From: Rhizobium mesosinicum
Lineage (GTDB): Bacteria; Pseudomonadota; Alphaproteobacteria; Rhizobiales; Rhizobiaceae
Direction of reading: 5' to 3'
Length of the DNA: 64,000 bases
Assembly (NCBI RefSeq): GCF_019511345.1
Contig: NZ_JAEUAK010000011.1
Coordinates: 62,001-126,000, forward strand
Shown here one piece after another: positions 1 through 8,357 of this stretch. The translations under genes were made by a program, and so were the position numbers. Below the pieces are notes generated by a model. The model saw only the letters and a program-made list of their open reading frames with translations. It was not told where the DNA came from and made no database searches. Each line of letters starts with the position of its first letter. The first letter of the stretch is position 1.

Positions 1-186
1 AACCCGATCCACCTGACTGAGGACCACATCAAAGCCGGCCGCCTCGTCGAACTGATCCCCGATACGCCTCTGGATGTCGTGCTCTACTGGCAGATCAGCC
101 GCCTTGCCGCAGACCGGCTTGCGGGGCTGACGCAGACGGTGATCGAGGTTGCGAGGCGGTCGCTGGTGGGTGACGCGCGGGGATAA
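1..186 (+). CDS. LysR-family regulator, ArgP-like, C-terminal fragment
   Basis: This is the last 61 codons of a gene that begins outside the window; the frame is open from base 1 to the TAA at 184-186. The translated end contains LVELIPDTPLDVVLYWQ followed by SRLAADRLAGLT. That is typical of the C-terminus of the ArgP/IciA branch of LysR regulators, which control amino-acid (often Lys/Arg) exporters. The effector domain core and the helix-turn-helix are not visible. The family is likely, but the ArgP assignment is only suggestive. The following 187-317 holds no gene I can support. Confidence 0.6.
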   Translation, partial: NPIHLTEDHIKAGRLVELIPDTPLDVVLYWQISRLAADRLAGLTQTVIEVARRSLVGDARG

Positions 187-317
187 GCGGCGCCTGCTTT
201 GCGCCAGAAGCGGCCGTCGGAGCCATGTCGGCAAATCACAGAGGTCGTGAGCCCGAAGCGGATTGGCGGCTTGTCGATGGCGAGCCGCTCAGCGGACACC
301 GCTGGTTATCGATCTGT

Positions 318-752
318 TCAGAGCGGCGGGCCAGTAAAGGTGATGCCAAATACAGCCGCCGAACCGGCGACAGCGCCCATATCTTCCGGGATACGATACT
401 TGTTGCGGCCCATCTCCAGAAAATACTCTTCGAAACCACCAGGGGTAAGCATGGTCAGCATGCGCGCAGGCTGGTCGCCCGCCACCCGGAAAGTGTGCTC
501 CACGCCGCGCGGCAAGAAGACGGCTTCACCAGGTCCCTTGACCACAGTGCCGTCCTTTGTCCAGAACTCGACGTCGCCGGAGAGGACGAAAAAGGCTTCG
601 TCTTCCTTCTGATGGACGTGTCTGGGCGGCCCGTAACCGGGTTCGGTGACACTATCGACGAGGGCAAAAGCGCCGCCGGTTTCCGGCTTGCTCAACACAA
701 GCGTGTAGGTAGTGCCTAACCATTGAACGGTGCGGGTAGCCATCATGTCCAT
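318..752 (-). CDS. Small cupin-domain protein
   Basis: A 144-residue single-domain cupin. The first metal-binding motif is visible around residues 39-58 (PPRHVHQKEDEAFFVLSGDV) and the second around residues 79-86 (LPRGVEHTF). These supply the His and Glu ligands of the beta-barrel metal site. A cytoplasmic dioxygenase- or sensor-like role is possible, but the substrate is unknown. ATG at 752 is preceded by GGAG about 7 bases upstream; two further in-frame ATGs follow within three codons. It is divergent from the LysR gene at 845 across a 92-bp gap, so it is a natural candidate target of that regulator. Confidence 0.8.
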   Translation of the reverse strand: MDMMATRTVQWLGTTYTLVLSKPETGGAFALVDSVTEPGYGPPRHVHQKEDEAFFVLSGDVEFWTKDGTVVKGPGEAVFLPRGVEHTFRVAGDQPARMLTMLTPGGFEEYFLEMGRNKYRIPEDMGAVAGSAAVFGITFTGPPL

Positions 753-844
753 TGTCTTTCTCCGCGGTTGCGAGCAACGGGCGGAGTATGGTGCGGCTGA
801 TAAAATAATTGAAATCGTTTATAGACATGAAATATATTCTTGGG

Positions 845-1792
845 ATGAATTTATCCGGTTTCGATCTTAATCTGTTGCGCGTGCTCGACGCACTGTTGAG
901 GGACGAATCGACGGTCAAGGCCGGAGAGCGGGTCGGGCTCTCGCAACCGGCCGTCTCATCATCGCTCAATCGGTTGCGGGCGTCGCTTGGTGATCCGCTG
1001 TTCGTCCGCAAAGGGCAGAGAATTGTACCGACGGACTATGCGAAGAGCCTGGAAGTGCCGTTGCGGCAGGCGCTGGACGGCCTTGAGGCGCTGCTTGCCG
1101 GCCCCAGAAAATTCGATCCATCGGCAGCTCAGCAAAGTTTCAAGATCTCCGGATCGGATTCCTACGCCGAGTTACTGATGCCTGCGCTGGCGCGGCATCT
1201 TATGGCGGAAGCACCGGGCGTAAAGGCACAGCTTGTCGAGCCGGTGGCGCGCGATCACATCGCCACTCTTGAGAAGTTCGGTGTGGACATGGTGCTGCTG
1301 CCCAAGGCCCAGCAGTTTCCCGCCTGGCTCGACAGCGCACCGGCGTTCGAAAGCCGCTTCGTGATCGTTGCCAGGCAAGGACATCCGCGCCTGCTGCGCA
1401 ACCGCATGACACCCGGAGACACAATACCGATGGATCTCTTCTGCGATCTTGGGCATGCGGTTTTCTCACCCGAAGGCAACCTCAAGGCAATGACAGACGC
1501 AGCGCTGGCGCAAATGGGCCGGGAGCGGAACGTAGTGGTCACGCTGTCGACCATGGGCGGGGTTTGCAGTGTGGTGATCGACAGCGATCTGGTCGGGATT
1601 CTTCCCGAGCCCCTTGCGCAGCGGATGGCTCCACGGCTCGGGCTCGATATCTACCGGGCCCCTGTTCCCTTGGGGCCGGGGCGAATTTTTCTCATATGGC
1701 ACAAGCGCAACGCTGCCAATGCAGCGCACACTTGGTTCCGCAATCTGGTACTCGACGTGTTGAGACCGCTTGGCCGAGTTGAACAAAGCTAG
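845..1792 (+). CDS. LysR-family transcriptional regulator
   Basis: A 315-residue LysR regulator. The N-terminal winged helix-turn-helix reads FDLNLLRVLDALLRDESTV and then LSQPAVSSSLNRLRASLGD at about residues 4-50. The periplasmic-binding-fold effector domain follows. I start it at ATG 845 because family members begin with MNL-x-x-FDLNLL; in-frame TTG 809 and ATG 826 lie upstream and none of the three has a good ribosome-binding site. It resembles the NodD/PcpR-like branch. It is divergent from the cupin gene at 318-752 and probably regulates it, sensing a small aromatic or similar ligand (inference). Confidence 0.85.
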   Translation: MNLSGFDLNLLRVLDALLRDESTVKAGERVGLSQPAVSSSLNRLRASLGDPLFVRKGQRIVPTDYAKSLEVPLRQALDGLEALLAGPRKFDPSAAQQSFKISGSDSYAELLMPALARHLMAEAPGVKAQLVEPVARDHIATLEKFGVDMVLLPKAQQFPAWLDSAPAFESRFVIVARQGHPRLLRNRMTPGDTIPMDLFCDLGHAVFSPEGNLKAMTDAALAQMGRERNVVVTLSTMGGVCSVVIDSDLVGILPEPLAQRMAPRLGLDIYRAPVPLGPGRIFLIWHKRNAANAAHTWFRNLVLDVLRPLGRVEQS

Positions 1793-1952
1793 GTCTCGCC
1801 ACGAGAGCCAAACAACAAATTCTCGGTATCCTCCGCTGTGGCAGATTCTGAGTCCCCGAAAGCTTCGGCCGGACACCTTCTCGCACCCGCTGCAACAGGA
1901 CGTCTTGGCGACCGGCGGGGGAGTCAACTGAGCACGTATCGAGCAGCTCAGT

Positions 1953-1976
1953 GTCCGGTTTGGGCCGAAAGCGGTC
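1953..1976. repeat. Short dispersed motif, copy 1
   Basis: In the 239-bp gap between the LysR gene and the acetyltransferase there is a GGGCCGAAAGCGG core with flanking bases that recur near 62353-62375 after another gene. On the reverse strand both read as a peptide like AFGPxRTL. That resembles small dispersed ORF repeats I recall from Bradyrhizobium and relatives. No gene is otherwise supported between 1793 and 2031. Confidence 0.35.
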
Positions 1977-2031
1977 ATTGCGCCCCCGAGAACCGCCCAT
2001 ATAATCGTTGCACTGCGAAAGGGCTGCCGAC

Positions 2032-2451
2032 TTGAAGCTGGTAAAGGTATCGCGTCAATCTGAATGGGAAGCCTATCATCGGATTCGACGGCATGTGCTA
2101 TTCGATCTGCGCGGATTGTCTGGATACGACGATCGACATCCCGATGACCGAAAGCCCGAGCACCTTCCTTTGATTTTTGTCGATGGAAGCGAGCCCGTCG
2201 GTGCCGTCCGTCTCGATTTCACGGGGGACGGGAATGGCGTGGTTCGCACGGTCGCAATTGTCGCGGAGCGACAGCGGCAAGGTATCGGCCGAGCCATGAT
2301 GACCGCCGTGGAGACACTCGCCATGGCACAGGGGACAGTCAGGCTGGAAGTCCACGCAGCGCCCGACGCAGTGGGTTTCTACCATAGAATTGGCTGGGAA
2401 ATGGTCGATGCCCATCGGCCCGATCCCCTTATGGCAAAGTCTTTGAGATGA
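2032..2451 (+). CDS. GNAT-family N-acetyltransferase
   Basis: A 139-residue GNAT protein that transfers an acetyl group from acetyl-CoA to an unknown amine. The acetyl-CoA binding motif A is clear at about residues 85-96 (VAERQRQGIGRAMM, the R/Q-x-x-G-x-G/A loop). The C-terminal FYHRIGWEMV segment is also typical. I use TTG 2032 (LKLVKV) because GAAAGGG at 2017-2023 lies 8 bases upstream. An earlier in-frame TTG at 2008 lacks such a site. Its stop overlaps the start of the next gene as ATGA, so the two are probably translated as a pair. Confidence 0.8.
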   Translation: MKLVKVSRQSEWEAYHRIRRHVLFDLRGLSGYDDRHPDDRKPEHLPLIFVDGSEPVGAVRLDFTGDGNGVVRTVAIVAERQRQGIGRAMMTAVETLAMAQGTVRLEVHAAPDAVGFYHRIGWEMVDAHRPDPLMAKSLR

Positions 2452-3278
2452 CCGCAAAACCGAGAGCCAGAACGGAGCCATCGATGACCGGGAACGCTTC
2501 TCTGCACACATTCGCCATCGGCGATGTCCATGGGCGAGCAGACCTGCTGGAGGTGATGCTGTCAGGCATTGCCGGCAAAGCGCGCGACGAGAGGATCGAT
2601 TACCGGATCGTCTTCCTCGGCGACATCATGGACCGTGGGCCGGAGAGCCGCAAAGCGATGGATCTCGTCATCCGGACGCTGCGCGACAAACCGGGCTCGA
2701 AGCTGATACGCGGCAACCACGACGCCCTCCCCCTTCAGATCCTCGACGAGACGGACCCGGCCGTTCAGGCAGATCTCGTCAACCACTGGCGGGACCTCGG
2801 AGGCAGCGAGACGATGCTGTCCTATGGCCTGCCCCTTGGCGCAGCCATCACCGCAGACGAGATCCGCAGCAGGTTTGGAGACGAGCGCCTGCAATGCCTG
2901 CGCGCGGCCGAGCGCTATGTCGAACTCGACCATCACATCCTCGTCCATGCCGGCCTGAAACCCGATATCCCCCTGGCCGGGCAGGACGCGCATACGCTGA
3001 TGTGGATTCGCGGCGAGTTCCTGAACGCCAGCGCCTCGTTCGGCAAGATCGTCGTCCATGGGCATACGATCACCGCCAGCGAACGCGTCGAAATCTTTCC
3101 GAACCGGATTGCCATCGATACCGGCGCTTTCGCGACGAATATCCTGTCTGCGCTTCACATCAGCCCGTCCGGCGATGTCGCGGTGCTGCAGGCAACGGAA
3201 GTCCTCCCCGGCCCCTGCCGCTTTCAGCAAGGCCGGCCGCTGAACCGGTCTCACGACGATGCGGGCATGCTTTTCTAA
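2448..3278 (+). CDS. PPP-type metallophosphoesterase (serine/threonine phosphatase-like)
   Basis: A 276-residue calcineurin-like phosphoesterase. All signature blocks are present in order: GDVHGR (about 24-29), GDIMDRG (59-65), RGNHDAL (88-94), HAGL near residue 165, and VHGHT near residue 203. Together they build the two-metal site used to hydrolyse phosphate esters. It resembles bacterial PrpA/ApaH-type enzymes; protein phosphatase versus dinucleotide hydrolase cannot be settled here. It overlaps the acetyltransferase by 4 bp (ATGA). ATG 2484 (MTGNASLHTF) is an alternative start and may be the true one, since the first 12 residues are low-complexity. Confidence 0.85.
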   Translation: MTAKPRARTEPSMTGNASLHTFAIGDVHGRADLLEVMLSGIAGKARDERIDYRIVFLGDIMDRGPESRKAMDLVIRTLRDKPGSKLIRGNHDALPLQILDETDPAVQADLVNHWRDLGGSETMLSYGLPLGAAITADEIRSRFGDERLQCLRAAERYVELDHHILVHAGLKPDIPLAGQDAHTLMWIRGEFLNASASFGKIVVHGHTITASERVEIFPNRIAIDTGAFATNILSALHISPSGDVAVLQATEVLPGPCRFQQGRPLNRSHDDAGMLF

Positions 3279-3348
3279 AGCATGTCGCGTAAAACTGTGC
3301 AGCATCGCGAAGCTGCCAACAAATGCCTGATATCGGCCAAGTTCTGCG

Positions 3349-4248
3349 TCAGTTCATCGACTTGAAGGTCTCAAAGATCAGTGCTCTCAGCCAGCGATGA
3401 ACGGGATCTGCATCCATCCGCGGGTGCCACGCCTGGACGATGTCGAACCCCGGTACGGCGACCGGCAGCTCGAAGGTCCTGATCTGGCTTGTCGCGGCGG
3501 ATGTGCGATAGGAATTCGGGATCGCGCCGATCAAATCGGATGCCGCCGCAACCGCGATGACAGCTGGAAAGCTTGGCACGATCAGTTTGACATCGCGGCA
3601 GACGCCGTGTTCGGCGAGCGCCCTGTCGACCGGACCGGTAAAATCCGCGTGCGGTGAGAAGAGTACATGGCCCCAGGCGGCATAGTTTTCGACCGTGATC
3701 TCATCTGCATCGAAAATCGGGTGTCCTGTCCTAGCAAGACCTACATACCGGTCTGCAAAAAGGGTCTGGCAGCGCAGTTCCCCGCTTTCCGTCGGCAGGA
3801 CGCCGATATCCAGATCCACGGCCGCGTCTCTCAAGGATTGAAGGTCCTTGTCCGATCGCGGCGCAAACCGAAGCCTTATCCCTGGTGCCGCGTTCGCCAC
3901 GGCAGCGCTCAGGCCCGCGGCAAAGATAAGCACGAAGGCCTCATTGGCGCGGATGGTGAAATCGCGGCGCACCTCGCGGATATCAACTGTTGACGGCGGA
4001 CTGAGCACCGCTTTCACGGCGTCTTTCAACGAATGCACGTCTCCGGCAATCGCCAGGGCATGGGGCGTTGCGACCATGCCGCGCCCTGCCGGCACGAGGA
4101 TCGGATCGCCGAGCGCTGCCCTTAACCGTGACAGTGTCCGGCTCATGGCTGATGTACTGAGGCCAAGCCGGCGCGCGGCGGCCGATACGCTTCTCTCGCG
4201 CAGCAGCGCGTCCAGGGCGACCAGGAGATTGAGATCGAGATCGGGCAT
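3349..4248 (-). CDS. LysR-family transcriptional regulator
   Basis: A 299-residue LysR protein. The helix-turn-helix region reads MPDLDLNLLVALDALLRERS and LSTSAMSRTLSRLRAALGD. The effector domain ends with AWHPRMDADPVHRWLR, a common ending of the regulators that sit beside DHA2 efflux pumps. It is divergent from the MFS gene at 4369 with a 120-bp intergenic region, so it most likely controls that exporter (inference). The start ATG at 4248 gives the expected short N-terminus; no strong ribosome-binding site is evident. Confidence 0.87.
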   Translation of the reverse strand: MPDLDLNLLVALDALLRERSVSAAARRLGLSTSAMSRTLSRLRAALGDPILVPAGRGMVATPHALAIAGDVHSLKDAVKAVLSPPSTVDIREVRRDFTIRANEAFVLIFAAGLSAAVANAAPGIRLRFAPRSDKDLQSLRDAAVDLDIGVLPTESGELRCQTLFADRYVGLARTGHPIFDADEITVENYAAWGHVLFSPHADFTGPVDRALAEHGVCRDVKLIVPSFPAVIAVAAASDLIGAIPNSYRTSAATSQIRTFELPVAVPGFDIVQAWHPRMDADPVHRWLRALIFETFKSMN

Positions 4249-4368
4249 GGCTCAATTTACGCAGGAGTGGCGTTTCATGCAACAGTCGTTTGATCTCGTT
4301 GCGTCTGGCGCGCGCAGTCGCCAAGGCCTAACTAGTCCGCCATCCGATAACGATTGGGAGTTTTCTCA

Positions 4369-5745
4369 ATGTCCCTCGCCTCCACCGCACCGATTTCCCA
4401 GGATGGCCCGGCATCGCCTCGGCAGTACATGGCCATCGGGCTCATACTTCTCTCTGCTGTTCTCGTCGTTCTTGATGGAGCCATCGCAAACGTCGCCCTG
4501 CCTTCGATCGCGCTCTCGCTGCACGTGGAAGCGGGCAGCACCGTGTGGGTCGTCTCGGCCTATCAGCTTGCCGTGCTGGTCGCCCTGCTTCCGTGCGGCG
4601 CGCTCGGGGAAATCTATGGCGCGCGCCGCGTCTTCCTGATCGGCGTCGCGCTGTTTACCGCGGCCTCGGCCGCCTGCGCCTTCGCGGCCGACCTTTCCCT
4701 GCTGATCCTTGCCCGTTTCGCGCAGGGCCTCGGCGCGGGCGCGATCATGGCGCTTGCCATGATGAATCTGCGCGCGGCCCTGCCGCAGCACATGCTGGGT
4801 CCGATCATCGGCGTCAACGCCATGGTCATCGCGATTTCTTCTGCTGCCGGTCCGGGCATTGCCGGCGCCATCCTCTCCGTCACGACCTGGCCCTGGCTCT
4901 TTGCGGTCAATATACCGCTCGGCATCATCGTGCTGCTCAGCGGCGGCCTCATGGAGAAGATGCAGGGCATGAAGCGAAAGCTGAACGCCAAGGCCTTGCT
5001 CGCCAACACGTCGATGTTCATCCTCTTCTTCTGCGGCACCGACCGGATAGCGACTGCCCCGGCAAGCGGCGCGATGCTCATTGCCGCCTCGATCGCCTGC
5101 CTTGTCATCCTGCTGCGCCTGGAACGCAAAAGCGACGCCCCGATCATTCCGACGGATCTCCTTTCGGCACCTGCATTCCGCGTGGCGGTCATCGCCTCGG
5201 TATCCTGCTTCTGCGGCCAGATGCTGAGCTACATCGCGCTCCCCTTTTATCTCCAGCGCACGTTGCACATGGCTCCGGTTCTGGCCGGTCTCTACATGAT
5301 GCCCTGGCCGGTAGCGACTGCGATCATCGCGCCATTTTCGGGACGTCTGGCAAACCGCATCAAGACCGCATGGCTTTGCGCGGCAGGCGGCGCGCTGCTG
5401 GCTGTCGGCCTCCTTGTGGCAGTTCTCGGCCCATCCGATCCGAGAGGCATCGCCTTTCTGGTCGGCACTGTCGTCGCCGGGCTGGGTTTCGGCCTGTTCC
5501 AGACGCCGAACAACCGCATTCTGCTGCTCTCGGCGCCGAAAGCCAGAAGCGGCGCGGCAGGCGCCATGCAGGGCACCGCACGGCTTCTCGGCCAGACGCT
5601 CGGCGGAATCTCCATGTCGCTCATCTTCGCGGCATTGCCGCAATCTGCCGCGCTCGAATTTGCGGTCGTCCTGTCGGCTGGTTGTGCGGCAATCGCCAGC
5701 CTGGTCAGCCTCAGCCGCGCCCGCTACGAACCGGCAGGACCCTGA
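4369..5745 (+). CDS. MFS drug-efflux transporter, DHA2 (EmrB/QacA-like)
   Basis: A 458-residue inner-membrane antiporter. Motif C-like and signature segments are visible: LDGAIANVALPSIALSL near the N-terminus, the loop LGEIYGARRVFL after the second helix, and about 14 hydrophobic segments along the length, as expected for the DHA2 family. Such proteins export toxic organic compounds in exchange for protons. ATG 4369 has GGGAG 8 bases upstream (4356-4360), better than the TTG at 4354. The end runs 22 bp into the convergent LysR gene at 5724-6686. Expression is probably set by the divergent LysR at 3349-4248. Confidence 0.88.
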   Translation: MSLASTAPISQDGPASPRQYMAIGLILLSAVLVVLDGAIANVALPSIALSLHVEAGSTVWVVSAYQLAVLVALLPCGALGEIYGARRVFLIGVALFTAASAACAFAADLSLLILARFAQGLGAGAIMALAMMNLRAALPQHMLGPIIGVNAMVIAISSAAGPGIAGAILSVTTWPWLFAVNIPLGIIVLLSGGLMEKMQGMKRKLNAKALLANTSMFILFFCGTDRIATAPASGAMLIAASIACLVILLRLERKSDAPIIPTDLLSAPAFRVAVIASVSCFCGQMLSYIALPFYLQRTLHMAPVLAGLYMMPWPVATAIIAPFSGRLANRIKTAWLCAAGGALLAVGLLVAVLGPSDPRGIAFLVGTVVAGLGFGLFQTPNNRILLLSAPKARSGAAGAMQGTARLLGQTLGGISMSLIFAALPQSAALEFAVVLSAGCAAIASLVSLSRARYEPAGP

Positions 5746-6686
5746 ACCTCGCACGCCGATAGCAGCATTCCGAACAACCAGCTCAGCCCTGCATCCAGCA
5801 TTGCGGCGCGCGGGGCAACGGCGCTCAGCCGGAAACGCGGCAGCGGCAAGGGAGCATCGACCGTCACCAGGCCAAAGCGCGGCGCGTAGAGAGTGGCAAA
5901 GCGCCGGGGAACGGCAACCAGCATGTCGCTCTCCCCGGCGATGGCGAGTGCGAACATGAAGTTCGGCACCGTCAGCGCCATCCGCCTGTTCAAGCCTCGC
6001 TGTTCAAGCGCTATGTCGACGAAACCGTGCGGATCACCGCCAAGTGATACGACCAGATGCCGCATCCCGATATAGCTCTCGAGCGTCGGTTCCTGCGCGA
6101 AGGCATGACCGGCGCGCATGGCGATGACGAAATCCTCTTCGTAAAGGGTAAGACTGTGAAAGCGCGCCGGGATGTCACCGGAAGGCACGACAGCAATATC
6201 CATCGCGCGGGCTTCCAGATCGGTAAACGCATTGCGCCACGCCCGCGCCGGCGCGCTTTCGCCCTGCTCCGGCAGCAGCTGGCATATGCTGATATCGATC
6301 CCAGGCGCGGACTTTTCCAATTCGGCAAGCAGCGCGGACAGGAAGACCGCGGAAACGCCATCCGGCGCACCGAGCGTGAAACGGCGGCTCGATCGTGCCG
6401 GATCGAAGGGCTCGGCCGTCGAAATCACGCTTCGCACCTGGGCAAGGATTTCGGCAACCGGCGCTGACAGTTCCATCGCCCGGGCCGTCGCCACCACGCC
6501 CCTCGGCGTCCTTACGAACAGCGGATCGTTGAGCATGCGCCGCAGGCGCTGAAGCCCGTGGCTGACGGCAGATGGCGAGATATTCAGCCGGTCGGCGGCG
6601 CGGCCGACATGGCCCTCCTCGATGACGGCTTCGAAAAGCACGAGGAGATTGAGATCGGCACGCGAAAGATCAGTTTCATTCAGCAT
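5724..6686 (-). CDS. LysR-family transcriptional regulator
   Basis: A 320-residue LysR regulator with a clear N-terminal DNA-binding domain (LSRADLNLLVLFEAVIEEGH, then ISPSAVSHGLQRLRRMLND, residues 7-54) and a full-length effector domain. The 3' end overlaps the convergent MFS gene by 22 bp. It is divergent from the NTF2-like gene at 6794. The leader contains the inverted repeat GCTGAA-N14-TTCAGC at 6690-6715, a candidate binding site. Because it sits between two genes it could regulate either; divergence favours the 6794 gene. Confidence 0.86.
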   Translation of the reverse strand: MLNETDLSRADLNLLVLFEAVIEEGHVGRAADRLNISPSAVSHGLQRLRRMLNDPLFVRTPRGVVATARAMELSAPVAEILAQVRSVISTAEPFDPARSSRRFTLGAPDGVSAVFLSALLAELEKSAPGIDISICQLLPEQGESAPARAWRNAFTDLEARAMDIAVVPSGDIPARFHSLTLYEEDFVIAMRAGHAFAQEPTLESYIGMRHLVVSLGGDPHGFVDIALEQRGLNRRMALTVPNFMFALAIAGESDMLVAVPRRFATLYAPRFGLVTVDAPLPLPRFRLSAVAPRAAMLDAGLSWLFGMLLSACEVQGPAGS

Positions 6687-6689
6687 ATC

Positions 6690-6715
6690 GCTGAAATCAT
6701 ATCATTGGCTTCAGC
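6690..6715. promoter_or_regulatory. Inverted repeat, candidate LysR site
   Basis: GCTGAA at 6690-6695 and TTCAGC at 6710-6715 form perfect 6-bp arms just upstream of the LysR start (6686) in the LysR/NTF2-like intergenic region. A regulatory role is inferred only from position. Confidence 0.3.
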
Positions 6716-6793
6716 ATCGGAAAACGGGCATGTCTGAAGCACGGGGCGTCGCAGCCCGCGTTCTTGAACTCCAGCCTTGCAGAGGAGCATGCC

Positions 6794-7318
6794 ATGTCAC
6801 CGTCTCGCCGATCCCTCCTCGTCGCCGGCCCGGCCGGTCTTGCCTCCCTTGCCACCGGCGCAGGCAGCAGCCGGGCATCTATGCAGGCGGCCGATCTCGC
6901 CCTGATCTCGGAGGAAGCCAACGCCGCGCTGATGCGGGGCGACGTCGCCACCTACCGGGCGCTGGTGCCGCGCACGCCGGATTTCACCCTGATGTCACCC
7001 TTCGGTGGCCCGCCATCGCGCGAGGCAGACATTACCGAGAAGATCTGGGATGGCCTGAGCCGCTTCTTCAGGAACGGCACGCTGGAACAGGAGCTTATAG
7101 AGACCTATGCGGGCACCGACATGATCGTGCTCGTCACCGTCGAGCGCGCCAATGTCGAAGTCGGCGGCCTGCCCGCACAGGACTGGGCGCTGCGTGTCAC
7201 TCTCGTCTACCAGCGCGAGGGCGGAGAGTGGCGGCTTGCACACCGCCATGCCGATCCACTCCGCCATCCCATCACCCTGCAGCAATCGGCAGCACTCGGG
7301 CGCGGCGCTGCATCCTGA
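6794..7318 (+). CDS. Exported SnoaL/NTF2-like protein with Tat-type signal
   Basis: A 174-residue protein. The N-terminus SPSRRSLLVAGPAGLASLAT carries a twin-arginine motif and a hydrophobic stretch, so export by Tat is likely. The body (DLALISEEANAALMRGDV through RLAHRHADPLRHP) has the pattern of DUF4440/SnoaL-like NTF2-fold proteins, including the aromatic-rich end VYQREGGEWRLAHRHAD. The ligand or reaction is unknown. ATG 6794 is chosen over 6764 because AGAGGAG lies about 6 bases before it. It is divergent from a LysR gene and followed by a convergent hydrolase gene. Confidence 0.72.
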   Translation: MSPSRRSLLVAGPAGLASLATGAGSSRASMQAADLALISEEANAALMRGDVATYRALVPRTPDFTLMSPFGGPPSREADITEKIWDGLSRFFRNGTLEQELIETYAGTDMIVLVTVERANVEVGGLPAQDWALRVTLVYQREGGEWRLAHRHADPLRHPITLQQSAALGRGAAS

Positions 7319-7386
7319 GGAACGCTTTGCGCCGGAGGCCAGACAAGACGTAAGGGGAGCGATCGCCCTGCCCGCCTCCCCCAGAA

Positions 7387-8280
7387 TTATCTGCCTGATA
7401 CCGCGTCTCTGAATTCCGCCAGATCACGGTTGAAGCGCGGCGCTTCCTCCAGAAATGGCGCATGCCCCGACTTTGCATAGATCTTGGTCTCGACCGCCGG
7501 ATTGAGCGACCGGGCGCGCGCGATGCTCGGCTCGACATTCACCAGATCGTCCTTGCCGCCATAGAGCAGCAGGACCGGCACGCGTGTCTTGGGCAGACCC
7601 TCGGCGGCGGAAACGGTCATCGACGGGACGGTCCGCGTCATGATCCACGAGGCCATCGCGGCATTGGACAGCAAGCGTTCGAAGGTGGCCGTGTCGGGCT
7701 TCGTGGCAAAACACAGAGCCAGGAAGGTCTTCACCGCATCGAGGTGCACCTTCAGCTCATCCGAGGCCATGCCTGCATAGACTTCGGGATGGGCGGTGAT
7801 CAGCGCAGCATTGAGTTCGATGACGCCGTCGACATAAACGATCCCGCCAAGGCCGTCGTCTCCATAGCCGGCAAGATAGTTTGAAATAACCACGCCGCCG
7901 AGCGACCAGCCGACGAGGACAGGCTTTTTCGCACCCGTCGCCTTCAGGACCGCCGCGAGATCGTCCGCCCAGCGGCGCCCGTCGCGATAGGCTTCGGCAT
8001 CGTCGGGCTTGCCCGACAGGCCGTGGCCGCGCATATCGTAGCTGATCAGCCGATAGTGCTGCAGTTTCGGGCTGGCGACCTGCATGTCCCAGTTCAGATG
8101 GCTGCCGAGCAGGCCATGGATGAAAACGATCGCCGGGCCGGCGGGATCGCCCGATTCCTGCACCGCGATCTCGACGCCGTCAGGCGCCTTCACCGTGTAG
8201 TCCTTCTCCGCCGCCATCGCCATGGAAGACAGGCCCAGCAGCAGGACTGAAACCCAAATTGCGGGCATTATCCTTATCAT
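7387..8280 (-). CDS. Secreted alpha/beta hydrolase
   Basis: A 297-residue alpha/beta hydrolase with a Sec-type signal (about residues 1-24, ending SSMAMAA). The oxyanion segment is FIHGLLGSHLNW. The nucleophile elbow GWSLGG places Ser near residue 126, and the catalytic His lies in KSGHAPFLEEAP near the end, with Asp in the preceding GGKDDLV. It probably acts on an ester or similar bond in the periplasm. ATG 8280 has AAGGA in its leader; an in-frame codon at 8307 lies inside the operator. It is divergent from tetR-like 8358 and almost certainly under its control through the site pair at 8299-8357. Confidence 0.85.
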   Translation of the reverse strand: MIRIMPAIWVSVLLLGLSSMAMAAEKDYTVKAPDGVEIAVQESGDPAGPAIVFIHGLLGSHLNWDMQVASPKLQHYRLISYDMRGHGLSGKPDDAEAYRDGRRWADDLAAVLKATGAKKPVLVGWSLGGVVISNYLAGYGDDGLGGIVYVDGVIELNAALITAHPEVYAGMASDELKVHLDAVKTFLALCFATKPDTATFERLLSNAAMASWIMTRTVPSMTVSAAEGLPKTRVPVLLLYGGKDDLVNVEPSIARARSLNPAVETKIYAKSGHAPFLEEAPRFNRDLAEFRDAVSGR

Positions 8281-8298
8281 GCCAAAATCCTTATGTTT

Positions 8299-8357
8299 AG
8301 CGATCACTACAAACTAACGGCTTGCCTTTTGCTGTCAAGCAGTCTTTAGTGATCGCT
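8299..8357. promoter_or_regulatory. Divergent promoters with a pair of inverted TetR-type operator boxes
   Basis: AGCGATCACTA (8299-8309) and its exact reverse complement TAGTGATCGCT (8347-8357) flank the intergenic region. Toward the hydrolase gene a -35 TTGACA (complement of 8333-8338) and a -10-like TAGTTT (complement of 8311-8316) are 16 bp apart, and the left box follows the -10. The right box ends one base before the ATG of the TetR gene at 8358, so its transcript may be almost leaderless. A single regulator could silence both promoters. Confidence 0.65.

Noticed and set aside
1466..1978. 170-codon reverse ORF over the LysR 3' end
   Set aside because: Mostly antisense to the LysR gene; only the AFGPNRTL start relates to a dispersed motif.
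4366..5754. 462-codon reverse-strand frame opposite the MFS gene
   Set aside because: It mirrors a transporter gene with clear family motifs; the antisense product is Arg/Asp/Gly-rich without domains, a normal effect of high GC.
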